DNA of 64,000 bases from Propionimicrobium sp. PCR01-08-3 (GTDB lineage Bacteria > Actinomycetota > Actinomycetes > Propionibacteriales > Propionibacteriaceae). Shown one piece after another: positions 16,329 to 25,034 of the stretch. Within the stretch, counting starts at the first letter, position 1, and every line of letters begins with the position of its first letter. Under the pieces are notes generated by a model. The model did not search any database. It was not told the DNA's origin and saw only the letters and a program-made list of their open reading frames with translations. The DNA is taken from positions 2,621,482-2,685,481 of the forward strand of contig NZ_CP127390.1 of the NCBI RefSeq assembly GCF_030286045.1. Reading direction: 5' to 3'. The position numbers and the translations under genes are program-made.

Positions 16329-18269
16329 ATGCACGTGTCCGTGACTGCTCCTGCCGCCCACAAACCACTCATCGACCCGGTGGACGCCGTGCCACCCACC
16401 CCGAAACTCGCCGTCCTCGGCCTGCAACATGTGCTGGCGTTCTATGCCGGCGCGGTGATCGTGCCGCTGGTGATTGCGCAGGGCCTCGGCCTGTCCGCGC
16501 AGGACACCATTCACCTCATCAATGCCGACCTGTTCACCTGCGGCATCGCCTCGATCATCCAATCGGCGGGCCTGGGACGCAAGGTCGGCGTCAAGATGCC
16601 GCTGCTGCAAGGCGTCACCTTCACCGCCGTCTCGCCGATCATCGCGATCGGCCTGGCGGCGGGTGGCGGCACCGAAGGCCTGGCCACGATCTACGGGTCG
16701 ATCATCGTCGCAGGGCTGGCCACCTTCTTCCTCGCCCCCTATTTCGCGAAGCTGCTGCGGTTCTTCCCGCCGGTGGTCACCGGAACGCTGCTGACGGTGA
16801 TGGGCACCACGCTGCTGTCGGTGGCGTCCAACGACGTGGTGAGCTGGGGCACCAGCGATCCCGGGATGCTGCCGAAGGCCCTCGGATACGCTGGCGGCAC
16901 ACTGCTGCTGATCATTCTCGTGCAGCGACTCTTCTCCGGATTCATGGGCACCATCGCCGTGCTGATCGGCCTGGTCGCGGGCACCCTCGCCGCATGGGCG
17001 TTCGGTGACACCGACTTCTCGGGTGTCGGCGACGCCGCACCGATCGGCATCACCACGCCGTTCTTCTTCGGCATCCCGCAGTTCTCGCTGGCCGCGATCG
17101 TCTCGATGCTGATCGTGATGGCCGTCACCGCCGTCGAGACCACCGGCGACGTCTTCGCCACCGGTGAGATCGTCGGAAAACGCGTCACTCCTGACCATGT
17201 CGCCGCGGCGCTGCGCGCCGATGGCCTGTCGACCATGCTCGGCGGAATTCTGAACTCCTTCCCCTACACCTGCTTCGCGCAGAACGTCGGGCTGGTGCGG
17301 CTCACCCGGGTGAAGTCACGCTGGGTGGTCACCGCGGCCGGCACCATCATGATCATCCTCGGCCTGCTGCCCAAGGCGGCCGCTATCGTCGCGGCGATCC
17401 CGGCGCCGGTGCTGGGCGGAGCGTCCATCGCCATGTTCGCGAATGTCGCGGTGGTGGGCATCCAGACCCTCGCCAAGGTCGACCTGCACGACAACCGCAA
17501 CGCGGTCATCGTCGCGACCTCGGTCGGGCTGGCCATGCTGGTCACCTTCCAGCCGGGCATCGCCGAGGCCGTGCCCGGGTGGGCGCAGATCCTGCTCGGC
17601 TCCGGCGTGACGATCGGCGCGCTCACCGCGGTGTTGTTGAATCTGCTGTTCTTCCACACCGGCAACACCGATGGCCCCGACCTGGCGGTCAAGGACGGCA
17701 AGGCGATCACCTTGTCGCAGATCAACGCGCTCGACCACGACGAATTCGTCGAGGTCTTCTCGCCACTCTTCCCGGTGCGCTGGCCGATCGAGGAGGCCTG
17801 GGGCCTTCGTCCATTCGCGGACGCAGCCGAGCTGCGCGAGGCATTCCAGCATGTCGTGCTGACCGCACCGACCGACAGGCAGCGCGAACTGGTCGAGTCG
17901 TATCACGACATCATCGACCTGCTGATGGATCCCGATCATGCCGGCGATGACATCAAGGCGATCCAAGAGACCAGCACCCTCGCGCTCGACCGGCTGGACG
18001 ATCAGGACCGCGAGGCGATGCTGGCGGTCGATCAGGCCTACCGTGAGCGCCACGGCATGCCGTGGGTGGCGGCCATGGCCAATGTGCATTCCACCAAGCA
18101 GTTGGTCACGGCGGGCTGGCGTCGGGTCGAGAGCTCCACCGAACGCGAGCTGGCCAAGTCGATCACCCAGATCGGCGACATCACCGACGCCCGGTTCAAC
18201 GCTCTGGTGGCCGACGCCAACCCGATCAGCGGGGCCTGGGCGCACCGCTTCGAGCAGCTGAATCAGTGA
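16329..18269 (+). CDS. NCS2 purine/urate permease fused to an OHCU-decarboxylase-like domain
   Basis: 646 residues. Residues 20-450 form a nucleobase:cation symporter-2 transporter with about 12-14 membrane spans and the NAT signature in QNVGLVRLTRVKSR. Residues about 465-640 resemble 2-oxo-4-hydroxy-4-carboxy-5-ureidoimidazoline decarboxylase, the last step from urate to allantoin: ITLSQINALDHDEF, EAWGLRPF and AVDQAYRERHGMPWV. The usual HPDLAG segment with the catalytic His reads DPDHAG here, so decarboxylase activity is doubtful. The fusion couples purine import to a urate-degradation domain, or uses that domain as a cytoplasmic regulator. No other urate genes are nearby. Start ATG; the ribosome site is weak. 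Confidence 0.85.
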   Translation: MHVSVTAPAAHKPLIDPVDAVPPTPKLAVLGLQHVLAFYAGAVIVPLVIAQGLGLSAQDTIHLINADLFTCGIASIIQSAGLGRKVGVKMPLLQGVTFTAVSPIIAIGLAAGGGTEGLATIYGSIIVAGLATFFLAPYFAKLLRFFPPVVTGTLLTVMGTTLLSVASNDVVSWGTSDPGMLPKALGYAGGTLLLIILVQRLFSGFMGTIAVLIGLVAGTLAAWAFGDTDFSGVGDAAPIGITTPFFFGIPQFSLAAIVSMLIVMAVTAVETTGDVFATGEIVGKRVTPDHVAAALRADGLSTMLGGILNSFPYTCFAQNVGLVRLTRVKSRWVVTAAGTIMIILGLLPKAAAIVAAIPAPVLGGASIAMFANVAVVGIQTLAKVDLHDNRNAVIVATSVGLAMLVTFQPGIAEAVPGWAQILLGSGVTIGALTAVLLNLLFFHTGNTDGPDLAVKDGKAITLSQINALDHDEFVEVFSPLFPVRWPIEEAWGLRPFADAAELREAFQHVVLTAPTDRQRELVESYHDIIDLLMDPDHAGDDIKAIQETSTLALDRLDDQDREAMLAVDQAYRERHGMPWVAAMANVHSTKQLVTAGWRRVESSTERELAKSITQIGDITDARFNALVADANPISGAWAHRFEQLNQ

Positions 18270-18276
18270 AGTTTGT

Positions 18277-18311
18277 GGGCTCAGGTATTCTCGTGCTTCT
18301 GACCTGAGCCC
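18277..18311. terminator. Hairpin after the permease gene
   Basis: GGGCTCAGGT (18277-18286) pairs perfectly with ACCTGAGCCC (18302-18311) across a 15-base loop, 8 bases past the permease stop. Probable intrinsic terminator without a U-tract. Confidence 0.6.
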
Positions 18312-18381
18312 GAAGATCTACCTGCGGACGATCGAGTTCGGGCGTCCAATTTTCTTTGTTTGCTGACTCGACGGGAGAACT

Positions 18382-19842
18382 ATGCGCACCTTCAAACGGG
18401 TGCTGCTCAACACCCTGCTGGCCAACATCACGACCCAAATGGTGTGGTTCGGTTTCACGTTCTGGGCGTACCTGGAATCGCGTTCGGTGCTCGTCACCTC
18501 GATTCTGGGCGGCTCCTACATGCTGCTGCTCGCCGTGACCAGCGTGCCGTTCGGCACGCTCATCGACCGCGTCCGCAAGAAGACGGTGATGACCGGCGCC
18601 ACGATCTGCACGGCCGCGGCGTTCGCGGTCGGCGCGTTGCTGTATTGGCTCGTGCCGTCCGAGACCTTGCTGGACCTTGGGCGTCCGTTCTTCTGGGTCT
18701 TCCTGCTGGTGTTGCTGGCCGGTGCTCTGGTGGAGTCAGTACGCAATCTGGCGCTGGCGACCTGCGTGACGATGCTGGTGCCCGCAACCGACCGGCCCAA
18801 GGCCAACGGAATGGTCGGGATGGTGCAGGGCCTCGGGTTTGCGCTCAATTCGGTGGTGTCGGGGCTGGCCGTCGGTTTTCTCGGCATGGGCGTGATCTTG
18901 GGCGCCGGGGTGCTGATCGTCGCGGCGACCGCTCTGCATCTGCGGACGATCGAGATCAACGAACCGGTCATTCAGCATGCCGAGGGAGCACCGGCGAAAG
19001 TGGACTTCGTGCAGGCATTCCGGATGACCCGGGAGATTCCCGGCCTGATGGCGTTGGTGATCTTCTCGACCTTCAACAACCTGCTCGGCGGCATCTACAT
19101 GGCGCTGCTCGACCCCTACGGCCTCGAGCTGATGCCGGTGCAGGCGTGGGGCATCTTGTGGGGTGTCTGCAGCATCGGGTTCGTGCTCGGCGGGGCGATC
19201 ATCTCCCGCACCGGCCTGGGCTCCAACCCGGTGCGCACCTTGCTGCTCGCGAACATCGTGATGTGGGTCGTCGGCATGGTGATGCCGATCCGCGAGTCGA
19301 TTCCGCTGCTCGCGGTGGGCTGTTTCATCTATATGGGGCTGGTGACCTTCGCCGAGGCCTCCGAGCAGACGGTGCTGCAGAAGGTCGTCCCGTTCGCCCG
19401 GCAGGGACGCGTCTTCGGTTTCGCGATGGCCATCGAATTGGCCGCCGCACCGCTGAGCACGCTGGCGATCGGACCGATCGCCGAGTTCTGGCTGATTCCC
19501 TTCATGAACTCCGATGCCGGACGCGCCCAGCTGGGTTGGTTGCTGGGCTCCGGTTCGACCCGCGGCATGGCGCTGGCCTTCCTGCTGGCAGGTGTGATCG
19601 GGCTGATCGTCACCGGGCTGGCGCTGACATCGAAGCCCTACCGGGTGCTCTCGGGCACCTACCGGGATTCGGTGGTGAACGATTCGCTGACCGATGAGGG
19701 TGCGCAGGATGCTCCCCCGGCCGGCGTAGACGATGCCCCGGATTCGGCTGCCGGCCTGACCGCTCCTGGCCTCGATGAGCTCGGAACGCCTCGGCCGATC
19801 GAGGGCGAAGACGATCGTCCGGACGCGGAGCCGGTGGAGTAA
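18382..19842 (+). CDS. Major facilitator superfamily transporter
   Basis: 486 residues with about 12 membrane spans. The loop between spans 2 and 3 carries GTLIDRVRKKTVM, a form of the MFS GxLxDRxGRR motif. The last 60 residues are an acidic, Ala/Pro-rich cytoplasmic tail. GACGGGAGA precedes the ATG at a good distance. It resembles drug- or macrolide-efflux-like MFS proteins of actinobacteria; the substrate cannot be inferred. It has its own upstream region after the permease terminator. Confidence 0.85.
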   Translation: MRTFKRVLLNTLLANITTQMVWFGFTFWAYLESRSVLVTSILGGSYMLLLAVTSVPFGTLIDRVRKKTVMTGATICTAAAFAVGALLYWLVPSETLLDLGRPFFWVFLLVLLAGALVESVRNLALATCVTMLVPATDRPKANGMVGMVQGLGFALNSVVSGLAVGFLGMGVILGAGVLIVAATALHLRTIEINEPVIQHAEGAPAKVDFVQAFRMTREIPGLMALVIFSTFNNLLGGIYMALLDPYGLELMPVQAWGILWGVCSIGFVLGGAIISRTGLGSNPVRTLLLANIVMWVVGMVMPIRESIPLLAVGCFIYMGLVTFAEASEQTVLQKVVPFARQGRVFGFAMAIELAAAPLSTLAIGPIAEFWLIPFMNSDAGRAQLGWLLGSGSTRGMALAFLLAGVIGLIVTGLALTSKPYRVLSGTYRDSVVNDSLTDEGAQDAPPAGVDDAPDSAAGLTAPGLDELGTPRPIEGEDDRPDAEPVE

Positions 19843-19977
19843 TCTCCTTGCGGGCCGAAAACGGTCGGCCATCGTGGCGCACCCTCAGGCTGCGCATGAG
19901 TTTGGACGACTGGTTCGCGTTTTGAAGCAGTTCCCAACAAGGACGCCACCGGTTCGTGGGGCGCGGAGGAGATCGTG

Positions 19978-20712
19978 ATGGAGTGGATACCGCTGGTTGC
20001 CGCAGCGCTGATCATCGGTATCGCGAAGACCAGCTTCGGTGGCCTCGGGTCGATCGCCGTAGCGCTGATGGCGCTGGTCATGCCGACCAAGGAGTCCACG
20101 GCGGCCGCGCTGCTGCTGCTGATCACCGGCGACATCATCGCCGTGCTGCGCTACCGGACGACCGCCGATTGGCAGATGCTGCGCGGCTTGCTGCCCTCGG
20201 TGGTGCCCGGCCTGCTGCTGGGTGCGCTTTTCATCCGGATGGTGGACGACCTGGTGCTGCGCAGATCCATCGGTGCCATCCTGCTGATCTCGGTGCTCAT
20301 CCAGCTGGTGGTGAGTGCCCGCCGCAAGCCGCCGTCCGCGGGCGATAATTCGCGTCCGCCCCGGCTGGTCACGATCGGCGCCGGAGTCGCCGGCGGATTC
20401 ACCACCATGGCGGCGAATGCCGCGGGCCCCGTCATGGCCTTGTATCTGCAGGTGTCGAAGGTCGACAAGCTGCGATTCCTGGGCACCTCGGCCTGGTTCT
20501 ACTTCATCGTGAACCTTGCCAAGACTCCGCTGACCGGGGCCCTGGGCCTCTTCACGCCGCGGGTGCTGACCACCGCGTTGATCCTGATTCCGGTGGTCGT
20601 CGTCGGAGCGCTGATCGGGATGAAGGTCATCGGACGAGTGAAGCAGCGCACCTTCGACATTTTGACCCTGCTCACCTCGGTGCTCGCGGCGGCCGCCCTG
20701 CTGGTCTTCTGA
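19978..20712 (+). CDS. TauE/SafE-family sulfite exporter-like membrane protein
   Basis: 244 residues with about 7-8 membrane spans. The N-terminal GIAKTSFGGLGSIAVALMAL is the conserved glycine-rich repeat of the family, and its internal counterpart is GAGVAGGFTTMAANAAGPVMA. ATG 19978 is preferred over GTG 19975 because GGAGGA (19965-19970) lies 7 bases before it. The family moves sulfite, sulfonates or similar anions; the substrate here is unknown. It converges on a lipoprotein gene 26 bases away. Confidence 0.87.
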   Translation: MEWIPLVAAALIIGIAKTSFGGLGSIAVALMALVMPTKESTAAALLLLITGDIIAVLRYRTTADWQMLRGLLPSVVPGLLLGALFIRMVDDLVLRRSIGAILLISVLIQLVVSARRKPPSAGDNSRPPRLVTIGAGVAGGFTTMAANAAGPVMALYLQVSKVDKLRFLGTSAWFYFIVNLAKTPLTGALGLFTPRVLTTALILIPVVVVGALIGMKVIGRVKQRTFDILTLLTSVLAAAALLVF

Positions 20713-20738
20713 GCTTCGTTCCCCGGCGGACAGGTCGA

Positions 20739-21224
20739 TCAGTCTTCGCCGCTGCCGAGGGCATTCATCAGGTCGTCGATGTATTTCTCCCTGCCGTCGC
20801 AGTACTGCAGCATGCTCCCGTGCTGGGTTCCTTCGGCGTCGGCGGCCACCACCGAGTATTCGGTGGCGTCCATGCAGGTGGCCTCGTCGTCGGCGTCGAG
20901 GAAGCGGTTTACCGCTTGGAGGAAGGCCCGTTCGTCCGCCAGTTCATAGCTGACGGACGAACTGGTGGCGGACCCGGGCTCGTCGCCCGGCTCGCTCTGG
21001 GTACGTTTCACCGAAGTTCCGTTGACTTCCCACAACACGTTGTCGGCGGGCATCCAGGGGTTCACCCGGCTGACGGTCACCTGGGTGAAGTCGGGGCCCG
21101 ATGTGCATCCGGCCAGCCCGCTCACCACCGCGCAGAGCACGGCCACGAGGACTGCCGACCTGCGGGCCCTGGCCCAACGGTCGGTTCCGGAACCATGGCG
21201 GTCGGTGCGTGCTGTGGTTGGCAT
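20739..21224 (-). CDS. Secreted lipoprotein, unknown function
   Basis: 161 residues from ATG 21224, preceded by AGGAGA. A signal peptide (basic start, then SAVLVAVLCAVVSGLAGC) ends in the lipobox LAGC, so it should be lipid-anchored outside the membrane. The mature part has an acidic, Ser-rich region and two further Cys (ATCMDATEY and LQYCDG) that could form a disulfide. No family recognised. Confidence 0.75.
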   Translation of the reverse strand: MPTTARTDRHGSGTDRWARARRSAVLVAVLCAVVSGLAGCTSGPDFTQVTVSRVNPWMPADNVLWEVNGTSVKRTQSEPGDEPGSATSSSVSYELADERAFLQAVNRFLDADDEATCMDATEYSVVAADAEGTQHGSMLQYCDGREKYIDDLMNALGSGED

Positions 21225-21380
21225 GAGTCTCTCCTGTCGTGCACCCGGGCACATCGTCCGGTCCAAGGCCCACCGGCTGCCACCAGAGTACCGAGTAGGA
21301 CGCTGCCCGGATGCCGCAAATTGCGTCCGGTCTCCTTCACTGCCGCACGATTGCACCCCCTTGGGTTATCGGGAGCTACC

Positions 21381-21467
21381 GTGCGAAACCTTCCGCGACC
21401 AATAGCCTCTGCCCACCGTTTCACCGGGCCGATCTGTCGATCGCCTCGATTGAGGAAGGTTTTGCAC
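21381..21467. repeat. Inverted-repeat element, copy A (87 bp)
   Basis: It begins GTGCGAAACCTTCC and ends GGAAGGTTTTGCAC, which pair as terminal inverted repeats with one mismatch. It lies upstream of the AbiEi/DUF559 gene, with copy B downstream. The rest of the 324-base gap (21225-21548) shows nothing else clear. No transposase is encoded inside. Confidence 0.82.
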
Positions 21468-21548
21468 AGGAGAGCAGTAGCTCAGCCAGTTATCCACAGG
21501 AAGAAGGAGTTCTGAACGATCCGAAGGCGAGTTGACAATCATTCAGGC

Positions 21549-22421
21549 ATGAATATTGACGAGGCGCTGAGAGAAGGCGCTGGAGTAATTGCCGTGGCAC
21601 GCTATCCGGAATCACGGGGCAAACTCACTCGGGCAGTCGCCGCAGGCAAACTCGTTCGGCTATGCCCAGGTATCTTAACGGCTGCAACCTTGGCCGATAA
21701 CCCCCTGGTCCGCGCGCATGCTGCGCACCTATGGTGTCCGCGACATGTGCTGATGGGAGCGTCGGCGGCCCGAGTGACGTTCTGGCCAGACTGTCCCGGA
21801 GAGATAATTGATCTTGCAGGCGAGAAGGCAGGAAGCAACCCTGAGATCGTCCGGCTCCACCGACTGAAGGTCCCACCAGAGCTCCGCGCGAACTGGGGCA
21901 CGGCCGCCATCACCTGCCCTGAATTGACCGTTCTAGATATGGCCACGATGGGAAACTGGAAGGGCCTATGCGAGGCGCTTCGGACCCGAACCGTCACGCT
22001 CGGGTCCCTGACCTTGGCAAATGAACTACTCGCAGGAAGAAACGGATCCACAACTCGCCGAGAATGCCTGACACGCGCAGCAGGAAACCCTTGGTCAGTA
22101 CCTGAGATGGACTTGCAGGTCCTTTATCGCCAGCACAAGATCACCGGGTGGGTGGGCAACAGGAAAGTTACTTGTGCCGGTCGCACGGTGATCCCCGACA
22201 TTGCGTTCGATGCCTTGAAGCTCGTCGTGGAGGTGGACGGGCGCAAATATCACTCGAAGCTCGAAGACTTCGAAAGGGACCGCCAACGCGCGAACTGGTT
22301 CATCGCGGATGGCTGGCGAGTATTGCAGTTCACTCCACAGACGATCTGGCACGACCCCCGGGAGGTAATTGAACTCACACAAGCTGCACTTGCCGCAGCA
22401 GCGCACCAAATAGGCCAGTAG
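21549..22421 (+). CDS. AbiEi-like/DUF559 (Vsr-like nuclease fold) protein
   Basis: 290 residues. The N-terminal part (GVIAVARYPESRGKLTRAVA, then AGKLVRLCPGIL) resembles the winged-helix domain of AbiEi-type antitoxins. The C-terminal part has the DUF559 pattern PDIAFDALKLVVEVDGRKYH with FERDRQRANWFIADGWRVLQF-like continuation, matching the Asp...Glu-x-Asp core of a small restriction-endonuclease-like fold. No nucleotidyltransferase toxin gene follows, so it is not a normal AbiE pair. The gene sits inside two 87-bp inverted-repeat elements (21381-21467 and 22434-22520), suggesting a mobile or cassette-like origin. Function (nuclease, regulator or defence) is unproven. Confidence 0.78.
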   Translation: MNIDEALREGAGVIAVARYPESRGKLTRAVAAGKLVRLCPGILTAATLADNPLVRAHAAHLWCPRHVLMGASAARVTFWPDCPGEIIDLAGEKAGSNPEIVRLHRLKVPPELRANWGTAAITCPELTVLDMATMGNWKGLCEALRTRTVTLGSLTLANELLAGRNGSTTRRECLTRAAGNPWSVPEMDLQVLYRQHKITGWVGNRKVTCAGRTVIPDIAFDALKLVVEVDGRKYHSKLEDFERDRQRANWFIADGWRVLQFTPQTIWHDPREVIELTQAALAAAAHQIGQ

Positions 22422-22433
22422 CCGGTCTATTGC

Positions 22434-22520
22434 GTGCAAAACCTTCCGCAATGAAGCGACGCCGCGTCCCGATCCACCGAACAGATCGCTCTCTTGCGTT
22501 GATCGCGGAAGGTTTCGCAC
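22434..22520. repeat. Inverted-repeat element, copy B (87 bp)
   Basis: It starts GTGCAAAACCTTCCGCA and ends CGGAAGGTTTCGCAC; it is the same length as copy A. It begins 12 bases after the AbiEi/DUF559 stop. The interior differs from copy A, so conservation is concentrated in the ends. Confidence 0.82.
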
Positions 22521-22621
22521 GGACGGTCGGATGTACCCCGCTAATCTGGTGGCGGTGAGCGCGGCGCAGCGGCCGCGACACGAGAGTTCCGGAGATTCGG
22601 CGAGGAAGAACGGAGAATGCG

Positions 22622-23401
22622 ATGCGCAACAAGGTGAAGCAGATGATCGAGGCCGGCGAGCATCCACTGGGCACGTTCTTCCAGCTGGGCAACCAGACCG
22701 CGATCGAATGCATGGCCTACGGTGGGCTCGACTACGTCATCCTCGACACCGAGCACGGACCCTACGATGTCGAGACCTCGCTCAATTTGATCCGGGCCGC
22801 CAAGGCCGCCGGTCTGACGCCGCTGGCCCGCGTCAAGGATTCATCCCGCGCGTCCATCTTGAAGATGCTGGACGCGGGCGCGATGGGCATCGTCATCCCC
22901 AACGTGCGCAGCATCGACGAAGCCCGCGAGATCGTGAAGTGGGGCAAGTACTTTCCCACCGGCGAACGCGGCATCGCACCCACGCCCGGCACCCACTACT
23001 GGACGGACGACTATGCGGCCGCCGGACTCGACAATTACATGCAGGTCTCGAACGCGCAGACCATGCTGATCCCGCAATGCGAAACCCTCGGCTGCCTGGA
23101 CGATATCGACGAGATCGTCGCGCTGGATGGCATCGACGGCATCTTCGTCGGCCCCTTCGACCTATCCGGTGCGTTGGGGCGTCCGGGTGATTTCGCGAAC
23201 CCGGCACACATCGAGGCGATCGCCAAGGTGCAGCAACTGTGCCGTGACCAGGGCAAATCCTCCTTCATCTATGGCACCACACCCCAAGATGCCGCCAACC
23301 GTCTCGCCCAGGGTTTCGACTCGGTCACCTACTCGATGGACGCCCTGATGCTCATCGATGCCGTCAAGCAGACGGTGTCACAGCTGCGCATGGATAGCTA
23401 A
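22622..23401 (+). CDS. HpcH/HpaI-family aldolase
   Basis: 259-residue class II, metal-dependent aldolase of the HpaI/citrate-lyase-beta superfamily. Seen: GGLDYVILDTEHGPYDVET (substrate and metal region), ARVKDSSRASILKMLDAGAMG-like central strand, IVIPNVRS and GPFDLSGALG, with the metal-binding Glu and Asp in usual places. Family members split 2-keto-3-deoxy or 4-hydroxy-2-oxo acids to pyruvate and an aldehyde; the substrate is not assignable. The ATG follows AGGAAGAACGGAGA. No pathway partner is adjacent. Confidence 0.87.
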   Translation: MRNKVKQMIEAGEHPLGTFFQLGNQTAIECMAYGGLDYVILDTEHGPYDVETSLNLIRAAKAAGLTPLARVKDSSRASILKMLDAGAMGIVIPNVRSIDEAREIVKWGKYFPTGERGIAPTPGTHYWTDDYAAAGLDNYMQVSNAQTMLIPQCETLGCLDDIDEIVALDGIDGIFVGPFDLSGALGRPGDFANPAHIEAIAKVQQLCRDQGKSSFIYGTTPQDAANRLAQGFDSVTYSMDALMLIDAVKQTVSQLRMDS

Positions 23402-23513
23402 AGGGAGCTGACGGAGCCGTAACGTTCCGTGCTCGGGACTGTTGCGCGCGCGTAACAATGTTCGTGCAAACTCGGCGTCATCAACATCGGCCTGCTTCGA
23501 CCGGAGAACGCAC

Positions 23514-24980
23514 ATGGAACGCCTCACCGAGATCCTGGACGCCATTGATGGCTTCGTCTGGGGGCCCTTCTGCCTCATCCCTCTACTGCTCGGCACCGGC
23601 CTATGGCTGACTATCAGGCTTCGCGGGATCCAGTTCCGTAAGCTGGGTTCAGCGCTATGGCTCGGTTTCATCAAGCGATCGGACGATGGCACGGATTCGC
23701 GCGATGGGGATATCTCGCAGTATCAGGCCCTCACCACCGCATTGGCCGCCACTGTGGGCACCGGCAACATCGTCGGCGTCGCGACCGCGCTGTCCATCGG
23801 TGGGCCGGGAGCTCTGTTCTGGATGTGGGTGACCGGTCTGCTCGGCATGGCCAGCAAGTACTCCGAAGCGTTTCTGGCGGTGCGATTTCGCCATCGTGAC
23901 AAGCGCGGCGATATCACCGGTGGTCCGCAGTATTACCTGAAAGATGCGATCGGCGGAAAGTTCGGCACGTTTCTGGCCACCTTCTTCTCCATTGCTGCCG
24001 CCATCGCGGCCTTTGGCATCGGCAACGGCACCCAGGCCAACTCGATCGCCGGCAACATCGAAGGCTCGTTCGGTGTGCCGACGGTGGTCACCGGCCTGGT
24101 GATGGTCGCCGTAACCGTCCTGGTTTTGATCGGTGGCATCCAATCGATCGGCAAGGTGACCTCCGCTCTGGTCCCGGTGATGATCGCCGTTTACGTCGTC
24201 GCGGCACTGATTCTGCTCGGCATGAACGCCGCTGCCATCCCAGCGGCCTTCGCAGAGATCTTCCGAACGGCGTTCACCGGCACGGCCGCAGCGGGTGGCT
24301 TCACGGGCAGTGCCTTCATCATCGCGTTGCAGATGGGCACCGCGCGCGGCATCTTCTCGAACGAGTCGGGCATGGGTTCGGCGGCCATCGCGGCGGCCGC
24401 AGCCAAGACCGCCCATCCGACGCGCCAGGGTCTGGTGTCGATGACCCAGACCTTCATCGACACGATCATCGTTGTCACCATGACCGGGCTCGTCATCGTC
24501 ACCACCGGCACCTGGCAGGGCGGCAAGGATCTGGCGGCCACCATGACCGGACAGGCGTTCGACGCGGGCCTCAGGGTCACCTGGGGCCACTACATCGTGA
24601 CGATCTCGCTGGTTCTGTTCGCCTACTCGACCATCCTGGGCTGGTGCTACTACGGTGAACGCAACATAGAGAAGCTCCTCGGACGCCGCTGGGTGATGCC
24701 CTACCGAATCGTCTTCTCACTCGCCGTCTTCGTCGGCTGCACCGCCGAACTCGGCCTGGTCTGGACCTTCAGTGACATCGCCAACGGGCTGATGGCACTG
24801 CCCAACCTGATCGGGTTGTTGATCTGCAGCGGCCTAATCGCCCGGGAGACCAAGTTCTACCTCGACCACGACCCGAAGCTACGTGCCGACAAGGCCGAGG
24901 TGGACGAGTTCATGACAGGACACAGGGGCGCGATCGACGCTCACTGGGAGTCGATCAGACTGACCGCGATCCACCGTTAG
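23514..24980 (+). CDS. Sodium:alanine symporter family (AGCS) transporter
   Basis: 488 residues from ATG 23514, after CGGAGA. About 10-11 membrane spans. The AGCS signature is in ATVGTGNIVGVATALSIGGPGALFWMW-like sequence beginning near residue 80, and SNESGMGSAAIAAAAAKT is the second family block. Imports alanine or glycine with sodium. Single gene with its own upstream region; the cytoplasmic tail is charged. Confidence 0.92.
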   Translation: MERLTEILDAIDGFVWGPFCLIPLLLGTGLWLTIRLRGIQFRKLGSALWLGFIKRSDDGTDSRDGDISQYQALTTALAATVGTGNIVGVATALSIGGPGALFWMWVTGLLGMASKYSEAFLAVRFRHRDKRGDITGGPQYYLKDAIGGKFGTFLATFFSIAAAIAAFGIGNGTQANSIAGNIEGSFGVPTVVTGLVMVAVTVLVLIGGIQSIGKVTSALVPVMIAVYVVAALILLGMNAAAIPAAFAEIFRTAFTGTAAAGGFTGSAFIIALQMGTARGIFSNESGMGSAAIAAAAAKTAHPTRQGLVSMTQTFIDTIIVVTMTGLVIVTTGTWQGGKDLAATMTGQAFDAGLRVTWGHYIVTISLVLFAYSTILGWCYYGERNIEKLLGRRWVMPYRIVFSLAVFVGCTAELGLVWTFSDIANGLMALPNLIGLLICSGLIARETKFYLDHDPKLRADKAEVDEFMTGHRGAIDAHWESIRLTAIHR

Positions 24981-25034
24981 CCCGCGCCGGGCCCAGGTCG
25001 CCACGTGGAGACCCGCATCCCGCACGGCCCGAAC

